A DNA stretch of 64,000 nt from Planctomycetales bacterium 10988 (GTDB lineage: Bacteria > Planctomycetota > Planctomycetia > Pirellulales > Pb10988). The stretch lies in NCBI GenBank assembly GCA_009664345.1, contig CP043547.1:2322709-2386708 (forward strand). The letters are read 5' to 3'. Within the stretch, counting starts at the first letter, position 1. Every line of letters begins with the position of its first letter. Below are positions 19,410-28,153 of the stretch, piece after piece. The translations under genes were made by a program, and so were the position numbers. The notes below the pieces were generated by a model, which saw only the letters and a program-made list of their open reading frames with translations, was not told the origin of the DNA and did not search any database.

Positions 19410-20689
19410 ACGATCTGTTTTGGACTTGGCTGGAAGTGCCGCTCTGGATTCGCATTCTCTGGCTGATGGTCGTCGGGTCCTGCATCGGCAGCTTTCTCAA
19501 CGTGCTTGTCTATCGCATTCCGCGTGAAGAGACCATCACCGGCTTTTCGCACTGCCCGGCTTGTAATCATGCCTTGAGTTGGCGAGACAACATCCCGGTC
19601 TTAGGTTGGTTTCTCGTCCGAGGGAAATGCCGTTATTGCAAGGCCTCGATCTCTTCTCGGTATTGGATTTTTGAACTCCTGACGGCGATCGCCTTCGGGG
19701 CTTTGTATTGGTGGGAAGTGGATCAATTGGCCCTCTTACCTACGGAAAATTATCTCAACCGCAGCGAATGGTCGGAGTTGATTTACGTCCATTACTGCTA
19801 TTTGACGCATGTTCTTCTGTTCTGTTTGATGCTCACCGCTTCGCTGATCGACTTGGATGAGTTCATCATTCCCGATGAGATCACCGTGCCGGGAACGCTC
19901 TTTGGTTTGGGACTAGCGGCGTGGTGGCCGGCCTCGCGATTGCCGGTGTGGACGCTCGATTATCCTGATCCCTTGATGCAGTTCTGGGGACCTTTGCTGG
20001 CGACTGGTCGAGATAATTATTGGCCCGCTTGGCTGGATCAAGGCGATATTGCCTCGCTGTTGCTGGCACTTGGTTGTTTTCTCGGTTGGTGCTTGGCCCT
20101 GCTTCCATGGCGATGGCGATTCCGCCGTGGCTTGCGTTGGGCACTCAGACTTCAACTTGCCCGAATTTTTCGCTGGTCCTGGACTTGGCGAACTTTTTTG
20201 GCTGCGTTGATCAGCTTTCCGGCGATCGTGCTCTTTTGGTTTCTGTTGCCGGAGCTTCATTGGCGAACCTTTCTTTCTGCCATGATCGGCATGGTCGGCG
20301 GCGGAAGCATCGTTTGGACAATTCGCATCTTAGGTCGAGTTACCCTCGGTCGCGAAGCGATGGGCTTTGGCGATGTCGTGCTGGTGGCCATGATTGGGAG
20401 TTTCCTCGGTTGGCAAGCAAGCCTGATGCTCTTCTTTATTGCTCCGCTGTTTGGATTGGTGTTCGCTCTCGGCTTGGCCCTTTCTCGCAAATCTCCCTAT
20501 ATTCCTTATGGCCCTTATCTTTGCCTCGGCGGCTTGACGGTGATCTTGGCTTGGCAACCATTGTGGGATCAGTTTGGGCGGCTCTTTTCCGATTGGCTTC
20601 TCGCCGCTGCTTTGGGAATTTGCTTGGTTGTCCTGACGGGAATGCTCTTTCTCTTGCGGATTGTCCGCATGCTGACAGGTCGCGAATAG
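19406..20689 (+). CDS. pilD: Type IV prepilin peptidase / methyltransferase
   Basis: 427 residues starting at GTG 19406, which overlaps the aroK stop as GTGA with GGAG five bases upstream; a GTG six bases earlier is the alternative. The N-terminal domain has the zinc-type cysteine pairs CPACN and CRYC that belong to the methylating domain. The A24 aspartyl peptidase pair is seen in LIDLDEFIIPDE and in GFGDVVLVA. About 160 residues with extra hydrophobic and Arg-rich segments separate the two aspartates, making it longer than the usual ~280. It processes type IV pilins or secretion pseudopilins; none are encoded nearby. Confidence 0.9.
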   Translation: MNDLFWTWLEVPLWIRILWLMVVGSCIGSFLNVLVYRIPREETITGFSHCPACNHALSWRDNIPVLGWFLVRGKCRYCKASISSRYWIFELLTAIAFGALYWWEVDQLALLPTENYLNRSEWSELIYVHYCYLTHVLLFCLMLTASLIDLDEFIIPDEITVPGTLFGLGLAAWWPASRLPVWTLDYPDPLMQFWGPLLATGRDNYWPAWLDQGDIASLLLALGCFLGWCLALLPWRWRFRRGLRWALRLQLARIFRWSWTWRTFLAALISFPAIVLFWFLLPELHWRTFLSAMIGMVGGGSIVWTIRILGRVTLGREAMGFGDVVLVAMIGSFLGWQASLMLFFIAPLFGLVFALGLALSRKSPYIPYGPYLCLGGLTVILAWQPLWDQFGRLFSDWLLAAALGICLVVLTGMLFLLRIVRMLTGRE

Positions 20690-20751
20690 GAAAAGTTTGC
20701 CAAGGTTTCCTTCCCCGGATGGCTTTCGGCGGGCAGGCCGATTAAGATATT

Positions 20752-20780
20752 CATCAAGATTGCTTGATGCTTTCTTTTTC
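20752..20780 (+). terminator. Probable terminator after the prepilin peptidase gene
   Basis: CATCAAG and CTTGATG form a 7-bp stem with a four-base loop and are followed by CTTTCTTTTTC. It would end the aroDE-aroK-pilD transcript before the phosphatase gene. Confidence 0.6.
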
Positions 20781-20812
20781 TCAGCAAACTTCCCTCGCCA
20801 GGAGATCGACCG

Positions 20813-21799
20813 ATGTCCATGAATCGCCGTCGTGCGTTGAAGACACTCTTTTGTTATAGCTCCGCCTTGGCGCTCTCGCCTCAACTCAGCTTTGCCGATG
20901 CCTCGACTCCATCGGATGCTTTGAACTTTCTGGCGATCGGAGATTACGGAACGACGGGAACCGATCAGCGGGCCGTTGCCGCCGCGATGGAAACCTTTTG
21001 CCAATCGAGTGCCGTTTCGCCGGATGGACTTCTTCTTTTGGGGGACAATTTTTATAGCCCAGCCAAGGACGGTTTCAGCATTCATTCCGAGCGGTGGCGT
21101 ACCACGTTCGAAGATGTTTATCGCAACGATGCCTTTCCTTGCCCGTGTTGGGCGGTGCTCGGCAATCATGATTATCGCGACAACCTCGGGGGCGAAGTGG
21201 TGCAAATGGAATATGCCAAAGCGATGCAAACTCGGTGGCGAATGCCGAACAAGTGGTATCGCTTCGAACTCGGAGGTCGCAAGCCGCTCGCAACGGTCCT
21301 TGCCTTGGATAGTAATTTCCCTTCAACTTTGATTCCGAATCCCCGAAAACCCCCGCGAACGATGTCTGCCGAAGAAACCCAGCTCCAACTGGAATGGCTC
21401 GAAGCCGAACTTTCCAAACCTCGGGCACCGCTTACGATCGTCATGGGGCATCATCCCGTTTATTCCAACGGCCAACATGGCGACACTCCAGCCCTCGTCA
21501 AACACTGGGCACCGCTTTTCGAAAAACACCAAGTCCACGCCTATCTCTGCGGACACGATCACGATCTGCAACACTTGGAACTTGAAGGATTGTTCACTTC
21601 GTACGTTCTCTCCGGGGGTGGCGGGGCTCGCACGCGCAGGATGCCTAGTGATCGCGAGATTCCTTACGGCAAGGATATTCACGGTTTCACGCACTTGCAG
21701 ATTGTGCCGGAGAAATTGATCATTTCGCACCATAGCGTCGATGGTCAGCTCGTCCATCGCTTCACCAAATCCGTCGATGGCACCGTCACGATTGGCTAA
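20813..21799 (+). CDS. Tat-exported purple acid phosphatase-like metallophosphoesterase
   Basis: 328 residues. A twin-arginine signal (MNRRRALK) precedes a hydrophobic stretch ending near residue 29. The five metal-binding blocks are present in order: GDYG, GDNFYS, GNHDY, GHHPVYSNG and CGHDHDLQH, the spacing of tartrate-resistant/purple acid phosphatases. It probably releases phosphate outside the cytoplasm. AGGAGA lies before the first ATG; a second ATG two codons later is also possible. It precedes two sulfatases, together suggesting scavenging of esterified phosphate and sulfate. Confidence 0.9.
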   Translation: MSMNRRRALKTLFCYSSALALSPQLSFADASTPSDALNFLAIGDYGTTGTDQRAVAAAMETFCQSSAVSPDGLLLLGDNFYSPAKDGFSIHSERWRTTFEDVYRNDAFPCPCWAVLGNHDYRDNLGGEVVQMEYAKAMQTRWRMPNKWYRFELGGRKPLATVLALDSNFPSTLIPNPRKPPRTMSAEETQLQLEWLEAELSKPRAPLTIVMGHHPVYSNGQHGDTPALVKHWAPLFEKHQVHAYLCGHDHDLQHLELEGLFTSYVLSGGGGARTRRMPSDREIPYGKDIHGFTHLQIVPEKLIISHHSVDGQLVHRFTKSVDGTVTIG

Positions 21800-21835
21800 T
21801 TTTTCTCTCGAAGTCCCAACCCCTGAGTCTGTCCC

Positions 21836-23212
21836 ATGCGTTTGTTTGCTCTTTCTAGCTGTTTGTTGCTTTTTACATTCTTGTCCCCTGCTCTACTTGC
21901 GGCAAAGGACAATCGCCCGAACATTCTCTTGATTTTGGCAGATGATTTTGGTCGCGAGTTGTTGCCGGTATATGGAGGCTCCTCTTATGAAACACCGCAT
22001 TTGGATCAACTTTCGAAAGATGGGCTAACGTTTGAAACTTGCTATGCCACGCCGCTTTGTGCCCCGAGTCGCGTGGAGTTGATCACTTCGCAATACAGTT
22101 TCCGTAGCTACAAGACTTGGGGGGAGATGAATCATCAGGCCGATACGTATGTGCGGCGGCTCCGTGAATCCGGCTATCAAACGATCATGGCCGGCAAGTG
22201 GCACATGGGCGGCTGGGACCAAGAACCGCCGGGGATCGTCACGACCGGCTTTCAGCGATATTGCTCTTATGATTATCCGGTTGTGATCCAAGAATGTTTA
22301 AAGCGAAAGGGGAATCAATACTGGGGCGGCCAGCTTCTTCAAGACGGCGTCGAGTCGCGGCTGGAGGGTTATGGGCCGGATGTTTTTTCGGAATACATTA
22401 TTCAGGAGATCGAAGCCCGTGATCCGAACAAGCCGTTCTTTGCATACTATGGAATGAACCTGATGCACCGGCCTTTCTATCCCACGCCGGATCATCCCGA
22501 GGCCCCGAAGTCCGGCGAGCCGACGCCCCGTGACTGGATGGGACCGAGAGGTTCCGCGGAAAATTTCCCCACGATGGTCAACTATGCGGATCGCATCATC
22601 GGTCGCTTGCGGGCGGCTCTTGAGCGAATGGGTCTCAGCGAAAATACCTTAGTGATCTTCACCGCGGACAACGGGACCGATTGCGTCGGCGAGGCAAAAG
22701 GAATCGAATCCGCCTATCAAGGCCGCATGGTCAGTGGTGGAAAATATTTTCCGATCGAACGGGGTGCCAGCGTTCCCTTGATTTGCTCTTGGCCGAAAGG
22801 AATCAAAGCCGGCACGAAATCGAACGTTCTCAGCGACTTTCCCGATTTGGGCATCACTCTCTGTGAGTTAGCCGGAGCCGAGCCAGTCGCGGATTCCGAT
22901 GGGAGGAGCCTCTTGCCGGTTTTCAAAGGCGGGCAACCGAAGCCAAAAGCATTTGTCTACACCTGGGGGAATTTCGAACGTTCCTCCAAACGCTACAAAG
23001 ACCCCGCCAATAACCTTGACTATTTGCTCGATGTCGTCCGTTCCCCACGCTGGAAGCTTTACAGCGATGGCCGTTTGTTCGATCTGAAGCAAGACCCCTT
23101 CGAAGAACATCCGCTGTCGTTGGATGAAGATAGCCCCGCCGCCGAGAAGGCCCGAGCAGCCTTGATCGAATATCGCGAGCAGCTTCGAGCCAGTCAGCCG
23201 AAGCTCTGGTAA
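21836..23212 (+). CDS. Secreted type I sulfatase (arylsulfatase family)
   Basis: 458 residues with a signal peptide (cleavage near residue 22). The formylglycine cysteine is Cys75 in CAPSR, the family C-x-P-S-R motif, and the metal ligands appear in ILADDFG near the N-terminus and in FTADNGTD. AGKWHMGG and the late SDFPDLGITL segment are typical. It hydrolyses sulfate esters, probably of polysaccharides. The formylglycine-generating enzyme needed for activation is not in this window. The gene lies 36 bases after the phosphatase gene. Confidence 0.92.
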   Translation: MRLFALSSCLLLFTFLSPALLAAKDNRPNILLILADDFGRELLPVYGGSSYETPHLDQLSKDGLTFETCYATPLCAPSRVELITSQYSFRSYKTWGEMNHQADTYVRRLRESGYQTIMAGKWHMGGWDQEPPGIVTTGFQRYCSYDYPVVIQECLKRKGNQYWGGQLLQDGVESRLEGYGPDVFSEYIIQEIEARDPNKPFFAYYGMNLMHRPFYPTPDHPEAPKSGEPTPRDWMGPRGSAENFPTMVNYADRIIGRLRAALERMGLSENTLVIFTADNGTDCVGEAKGIESAYQGRMVSGGKYFPIERGASVPLICSWPKGIKAGTKSNVLSDFPDLGITLCELAGAEPVADSDGRSLLPVFKGGQPKPKAFVYTWGNFERSSKRYKDPANNLDYLLDVVRSPRWKLYSDGRLFDLKQDPFEEHPLSLDEDSPAAEKARAALIEYREQLRASQPKLW

Positions 23213-23260
23213 TCAAAGTCATCTCTCCCATAAAACAAAAAACACTTTTTGAGTTGTCTC

Positions 23261-24700
23261 ATGAAACGATTCTGTCTTTCGCTGATTCTGTTTAGTTTTG
23301 CTCTCGCTTCCCTGCTTTCTGCCGAAGAGGCTCCGCGTCCTAATATTCTGTTCATCTTGGTGGATGATCTCGGTTGGAAGGATGTTGGTTGTTACGGTTC
23401 GGAAATGTGCGAAACGCCGAACTTGGACCAGCTCGCGGCGGAAGGGGTTCGTTTCACGGATGGCTATGCTCCAGCCCCGATTTGTTCGGCCAGTCGGGCG
23501 GCGATCCTCACCGGGAAGTCACCTGCCCGGTTGCATTTCGAATTTGTCACCAAAGATGCCGCGGTCATGCAAGATGTTCCCGGCATGAAGTTGAAGACGC
23601 CGCCATATACCTTGAACCTTCCGCTCAAAGAAACGACGGTTGCCGAAATGCTGGCCGAACAAGGCTATTCGACGGCCTTCTTTGGGAAGTGGCATGTCAA
23701 CCAGCATTACCAACGCTACCTCGGTTGGAGTCCCACGCATGGTCCCGCCCAGCAGGGTTTTCAAACGGCGATCGAGGATTTCGGCGGCCATCCTTACAAC
23801 AAAGACCTACCGAAGAAGACCAACCTTCCCGTTGGAATCTATCCCGGCGATTCGATGACCGACAAAGCGATCCGCTTTCTCAAATCACGGAAGAACAAGC
23901 AGGAGCCCTTCTACCTGCAAGTGAATCATTTTTATGTGCATACGCCGGTAAAGGTGCAAGCGAAGTGGCTCTACGAAAAATATCAGCAACAACTCCGCTC
24001 CGGCGAATCCAAGGAACATGCCGTCTTCTCCGCGTTTGTGGAAATCCTCGATCATCACATTGGCCGACTTCTCGATGCCTTGGATTCCACCGGTCAAAGC
24101 GAAAATACCTTGGTGGTTTTCTTGTCGGATAATGGCGGCGATCCCCGCTATTCGGAACATGCTCCTTTGCGAGGTCACAAGTGGACGCTACATGAAGGCG
24201 GAATCCGCGTGCCGATGATGGCTCGTTGGCCGGGAAAATTCAAAGCGGGCGAAGTCTGTTCCTCTCCGGTGATCGGGACGGACCTCTTTCCGACATTCGC
24301 CGCAGTGGCTGGAGATCGAGCCCAGCGAGCGAACCTCGACGGCCAATCTCTTTTGCCATTACTGCTCGAAGATCACAAAAGTACTTTTGACAATCGCACG
24401 CTGATTTGGCACTTTCCCTATTATCATCCTGAAAAGAATGTCGAAAAGCTCCCGCGTGTGATTGGCATCAATGATCCGGTTGCCCCATTTCTTGGCCCGC
24501 AATCCGCGATCCGCTCCGGTCCTTACAAAGGGTTCTATTTTCATGAAAGCGATTCGTTCGCCCTTTATAATCTCGATGAGAACCTCAGTGAGACCGTCGA
24601 TCTGTCGGAGAACTCCCCCGAGCTTGCCAAAGAGCTGAAGCAGAAAATGATGGACTCTTTAAACGCCGTCGATGCCCGCATGCCTCAACCGTTTGATTAG
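23261..24700 (+). CDS. Secreted type I sulfatase, second copy
   Basis: 479 residues from the ATG at 23261, which gives a clean signal peptide; an in-frame TTG four codons earlier is less likely. The modified cysteine is Cys75 in CSASR, so this sulfatase has the C-x-A-S-R variant whereas its neighbour has C-x-P-S-R, indicating distinct subfamilies rather than a recent duplication. Metal ligands are in ILVDDLG and FLSDNGGD, with FGKWHVN in the active site. It lies 48 bases after the first sulfatase and may share its transcript, although an A/T palindrome-like motif precedes it. Confidence 0.92.
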   Translation: MKRFCLSLILFSFALASLLSAEEAPRPNILFILVDDLGWKDVGCYGSEMCETPNLDQLAAEGVRFTDGYAPAPICSASRAAILTGKSPARLHFEFVTKDAAVMQDVPGMKLKTPPYTLNLPLKETTVAEMLAEQGYSTAFFGKWHVNQHYQRYLGWSPTHGPAQQGFQTAIEDFGGHPYNKDLPKKTNLPVGIYPGDSMTDKAIRFLKSRKNKQEPFYLQVNHFYVHTPVKVQAKWLYEKYQQQLRSGESKEHAVFSAFVEILDHHIGRLLDALDSTGQSENTLVVFLSDNGGDPRYSEHAPLRGHKWTLHEGGIRVPMMARWPGKFKAGEVCSSPVIGTDLFPTFAAVAGDRAQRANLDGQSLLPLLLEDHKSTFDNRTLIWHFPYYHPEKNVEKLPRVIGINDPVAPFLGPQSAIRSGPYKGFYFHESDSFALYNLDENLSETVDLSENSPELAKELKQKMMDSLNAVDARMPQPFD

Positions 24701-24870
24701 TAGCCTTCTTCAAGAGGGAAAAAATCGGCCTTGCCACGCCCTGCGAGAACCGGTAAGGTCTTGATCCCCAAGCAACATCTTCTTGACATCAACGGTTCAT
24801 TTCAAATCGCTCTCTGAAAGATTGAGAGAACGTGACTCATTACTTACTTCCCAAAAAGGAGATTGGCACG

Positions 24871-25692
24871 ATGCGTGTTTTGGCCAATCTAGCGTGCCTC
24901 ATCGGATTGGGCATCGCTTGCCTAGGGGGAGGCTGCGCGCGGAATCCGTATGTCTTGCAGGGCAACCTGGAGTCGATGCAGCAAAATTATCAGCAAGTCG
25001 CCTCGCGATTAACCCAACTTCAACAGAGTCATCAGGAGTTGGATCAAGAAAATCAGCGGCTTGTCACGTTGATCAGTCAAACCGAGCAGCGTGAGCAGTT
25101 GAAGCAAAAAGAGTTGCAACTTGTGCGCGAACAACTGGTGCAAGCGAATGATAATGTGCAACAGTTGCGAGAGGAAAAGCAGCTTCTCGCCACGCAAGTA
25201 AAAGATGGGAAGTCGCCGAAGTATTCGCAGGTGATCGTTTCCAACAGCAATTTGAAGGATGATTTGCCGCCCCTTCCGCAACCGGGCGTGGAGGCAACCG
25301 TCGTTGGTGATCGCGTTCGCGTGATCATTGAAGCCGACCGACTCTTCAAACCATACAGTGCGGAATTTACTCCGGAAGGGACGAATCTGCTGCTGGCGGT
25401 TTCGTCGGCCTTATCCCGAGCCTATCCCGAACAACTAGTGGAAGTGCAAGGCCACACCGATAGTCAGCCGTTGCCGCGAAGTAGCGACTTCATTTCGAAC
25501 CACCATCTCTCGGTGATTCAGGCGATGAAGGTTTACGAACAACTTGTCTATCGCCGGGTTTTCACCACGCAGCAACTCTCCGTTGCCGCCTTCGGACCGA
25601 ATGCTCCTTTGGCCTCGAATGCCGAGGAGGCCGGTCGCCAACTCAACCGGCGTATTCAAATCATGGTCCTGCCCAACAAAATCGCCCGCTAG
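24871..25692 (+). CDS. OmpA/MotB-domain envelope protein, probable lipoprotein
   Basis: 273 residues from the ATG preceded by AAGGAG nine bases away. A hydrophobic N-terminus ends in GGGC, an imperfect lipobox. Residues ~35-105 form a Gln/Leu-rich coiled coil, and ~140-265 an OmpA-type peptidoglycan-binding domain with VEVQGHTDSQPL and RQLNRRIQIMV. It resembles coiled-coil/OmpA proteins that tether the outer membrane to the wall. Convergent with larB, 12 bases between stops. Confidence 0.85.
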   Translation: MRVLANLACLIGLGIACLGGGCARNPYVLQGNLESMQQNYQQVASRLTQLQQSHQELDQENQRLVTLISQTEQREQLKQKELQLVREQLVQANDNVQQLREEKQLLATQVKDGKSPKYSQVIVSNSNLKDDLPPLPQPGVEATVVGDRVRVIIEADRLFKPYSAEFTPEGTNLLLAVSSALSRAYPEQLVEVQGHTDSQPLPRSSDFISNHHLSVIQAMKVYEQLVYRRVFTTQQLSVAAFGPNAPLASNAEEAGRQLNRRIQIMVLPNKIAR

Positions 25693-25704
25693 CGATCTTT
25701 CTTA

Positions 25705-26499
25705 TTACAATTCTTTCTTGAGCTGATTCCTGGCTTCGCCGACTTTTTGCGCCATCAATCCGGCGACATAAGCCCCTTTGAAACCGGCGTCGATATTCAC
25801 CACGGTGACATTTGAAGCACAACTATTGAGCATGCCGAGAAGGGCCGTCATTCCACCGAGACTCGCTCCGTAGCCGACACTGGTGGGAACGGCAATCACC
25901 GGACAAGCCAGATGCCCGCCGACAACACTCGGCAAGGCACCCTCCATCCCGGCGATGACGACCGCGACATCGATATTTTGAAGAAGTGGGAGTTGTTGCA
26001 AAAGACGCTGAGGACCAGCCACGCCGATATCATAGAGCAGGACCAATTCACAACCGATCCAACGGGCCGTCTCGATGGCTTCCTCGGCAACCGGCCGATC
26101 GCTGGTTCCCGCCGTGATGATGGCCACTTTCCCCCGGTCTTTTGCAGAGGCTTCTGGATGGGGAAATCGAAACGTCCTCCCCAAAGCGTTGTATTCCGCT
26201 TCGGGAAACCAAGACTTGAGCTGTTCGCCATACTCCGGCGTAATGCGAGTGGCGAACGGGGCAATCTGTCTTTCTTGTTGGGCTAGGAAGATGTCGCGGA
26301 TTTCTTCGAGCTGCTTCCCTTCCCCATAGACCACTTCGGGAAAGCCACAACGCCGCTGCCGATCGAGGTCGATTTGCGAACCGCTGACACCAAGGGTCCA
26401 GCGGTTTCGCATCTCTTGCATAAAGGCCGACTCCGAAAGCTGGCCTCCTAAAAACGATTCGGCAAGCAGCCGCAAAGACTGTTGATCCATAACCCTCAT
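25705..26499 (-). CDS. larB: Nickel-pincer cofactor biosynthesis protein LarB
   Basis: 264 residues. The C-terminal PurE-like domain (about 122-258) carries the LarB signatures TAGTSDRPVAEEA, VIAGMEGALPSVVGG, VPTSVGYGASLGG and NIDAGFKGAYVAG. LarB carboxylates and hydrolyses nicotinic acid adenine dinucleotide to begin the nickel pincer cofactor used by lactate racemase LarA and relatives. LarA, LarC and LarE are not in the window. The start may be the ATG at 26490 instead. A FadR-type regulator lies upstream on the same strand. Confidence 0.9.
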   Translation of the reverse strand: MRVMDQQSLRLLAESFLGGQLSESAFMQEMRNRWTLGVSGSQIDLDRQRRCGFPEVVYGEGKQLEEIRDIFLAQQERQIAPFATRITPEYGEQLKSWFPEAEYNALGRTFRFPHPEASAKDRGKVAIITAGTSDRPVAEEAIETARWIGCELVLLYDIGVAGPQRLLQQLPLLQNIDVAVVIAGMEGALPSVVGGHLACPVIAVPTSVGYGASLGGMTALLGMLNSCASNVTVVNIDAGFKGAYVAGLMAQKVGEARNQLKKEL

Positions 26500-26635
26500 T
26501 GCTCCATCAAAGTTCAGGAAAGCGGAAACTTTCTCGGACAGTTTAACCAGCGCAGAGAGAAACAGAAACAGCCTTGATCGGACTCTTCAGCATCAATCCA
26601 AAATTTGCTTTTAGAATTGATCCCGTCTTAGTATC

Positions 26636-27397
26636 TCAAGAGCGATCGACTTCGGAACCTTGAGAAGCATGCATCCGCTCATTACTACTTTGTTTGAGCA
26701 TGGATTGATAATGTTCCAAATGCTCTTGCGCTCGGCTGGCGGCTAGGTCTTCATCTCGCATCAAGATCGCTTCGATAATCTCACGATGTTGATTATGCAG
26801 GAACTTGAGATCAACAAGATGAATGCCTAGCTGCCAACTTGCCAGCACTTGAGGAAAGAGGCCTTCCAGGGCGGAAGAAAGCACGCTATTGCCGGAAAAA
26901 CGAGCGATTTGCGTATGAAAACGTAAATCATGCTGATGCCAAACCGAAGGGTCCGGCAGTAATTTTCCGACTTCGATCACTTCACGTTGCAGCGATTCGA
27001 CTTGCTCGCGCGAAGCACGACGCACGGCCAACCGGGCGAGCATCGGCTCTAAATAAACACGTGCTTCCACAATCTCGGAAAAGGTCGAAGCCGAGAGATT
27101 TTTCTCTTGGGCTTGGGCCAAGATTTCCGCAAAGTTCGATTCGAGATAGGTCCCCCCGCCTTGGACACGTCGCAACGCCCCGCGTTGGTTTAACCAATCC
27201 AAGGCAGCACGCAAGGAAGGACGGCTGACTTGAAGCTGAGCAGCAAGTTGCCGTTCCGGCGGTAACCGGTCCCCTGGCCGCAGCCCTCTGGCGGCGATTA
27301 ACTCTCGTAAACGGTCAAGAATAAGGGTAACAAGACTCGTTCGTCGAACGGAAAGTCGATCCTGAGTTGTTTCTTCTTCAGAATGATTGGAACTCAA
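26636..27397 (-). CDS. GntR-family regulator, FadR/FCD subfamily
   Basis: 253 residues. The winged helix-turn-helix occupies about residues 20-88 (LRPGDRLPPERQLAAQLQVSRPSLRAAL), and the all-helical FCD ligand-binding domain about 100-235, with metal-binding-type histidines in HQHDLRFHTQIA and HREIIEAI. Such regulators often sense carboxylic acids, including lactate (LldR). Its place between larB and ldhA makes a lactate regulator plausible, though no clear operator palindrome was found. Confidence 0.88.
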   Translation of the reverse strand: MSSNHSEEETTQDRLSVRRTSLVTLILDRLRELIAARGLRPGDRLPPERQLAAQLQVSRPSLRAALDWLNQRGALRRVQGGGTYLESNFAEILAQAQEKNLSASTFSEIVEARVYLEPMLARLAVRRASREQVESLQREVIEVGKLLPDPSVWHQHDLRFHTQIARFSGNSVLSSALEGLFPQVLASWQLGIHLVDLKFLHNQHREIIEAILMRDEDLAASRAQEHLEHYQSMLKQSSNERMHASQGSEVDRS

Positions 27398-28153
27398 GGG
27401 ACGGAACTCCTACACACCTTGTGAGTGGGTGAAAATGAGGGAGCGATTAGATACGTTTCGGAAGGCTTTGAGAGAGGTTCCAAAACTTGGAAATCAAAGT
27501 GCGCGTGACCTACGTGTGGAAGGCTCTTTCCGATTCGTATGAAGGTTGGTATGTGATGTTCGAAATATGAGATTTGAGGGAACGATTGAAACCTCATGAA
27601 ACTATTTTAACCGTGCTTAAGTTTCTGTCTATTTGGTCCTAGAGGGTTTTTAAGAAAATTTTTGAGAAACCCCTCAAAAAAGGGACGTTTGTGCTTCAGG
27701 CATTGCCCAAATCAGTCAATCTGCTCCCTTCCAAAAAGGGGGTTTTGGTAGATTCTACTGTTAAAGTACAGAGAAAAGCATGATCTCCCCCTGTGCGAAT
27801 AGGGAGAACCTCTTTATGCTCATATCAGGAAATACCCCCACCTTTGTTAGCAATTTGCCTGATTCTCGATCTGAAGACCCTTTCAACTTTACTTCCACTG
27901 TCTTCTCAGCGCCCGAGCAACTGGTGTCTATTCACCAAAGTTTAGATTGATAGAAAAATCTATTGGTTAGGAACATTATATAATCAAGAAGCGCTGACAA
28001 AACTAATTTGAAAAGCATGTACGACTTAAACGCAAGCGTTTTTTCTTTCGAATCCAGAGGTTTTCTCCAAGCCGGTTAGACGGTTTAACAATGACTGTTG
28101 ATGACTGCCGCTTGGTCTTTGCTAATCTTTTTCTTTAATAAAAAGGCTTCCCT
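27398..28153. other. Intergenic region between the regulator and ldhA, with two small hairpins
   Basis: 756 AT-rich bases with no gene. Two stem-loops are visible: CTCCCTT with AAGGGGG at 27724-27742, followed by TTTT, and TCTCCC with GGGAGA at about 27783-27807. The first could be a weak plus-strand terminator. No GntR-type operator palindrome stands out. An AAGG ribosome-binding site precedes ldhA. Confidence 0.45.

Noticed and set aside
20330-21229. A 299-codon minus-strand frame opposite pilD and the phosphatase gene
   Set aside because: It spans two real genes on the other strand and has low-complexity Arg/Gln/His-rich composition.
24783-24788. Consensus TTGACA upstream of the OmpA-like gene
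   Set aside because: The sequence 16-18 bases downstream does not resemble a -10 element.
28045-28056. TTCGAATCC resembling a tRNA T-loop
   Set aside because: No acceptor, D or anticodon stem can be formed around it.
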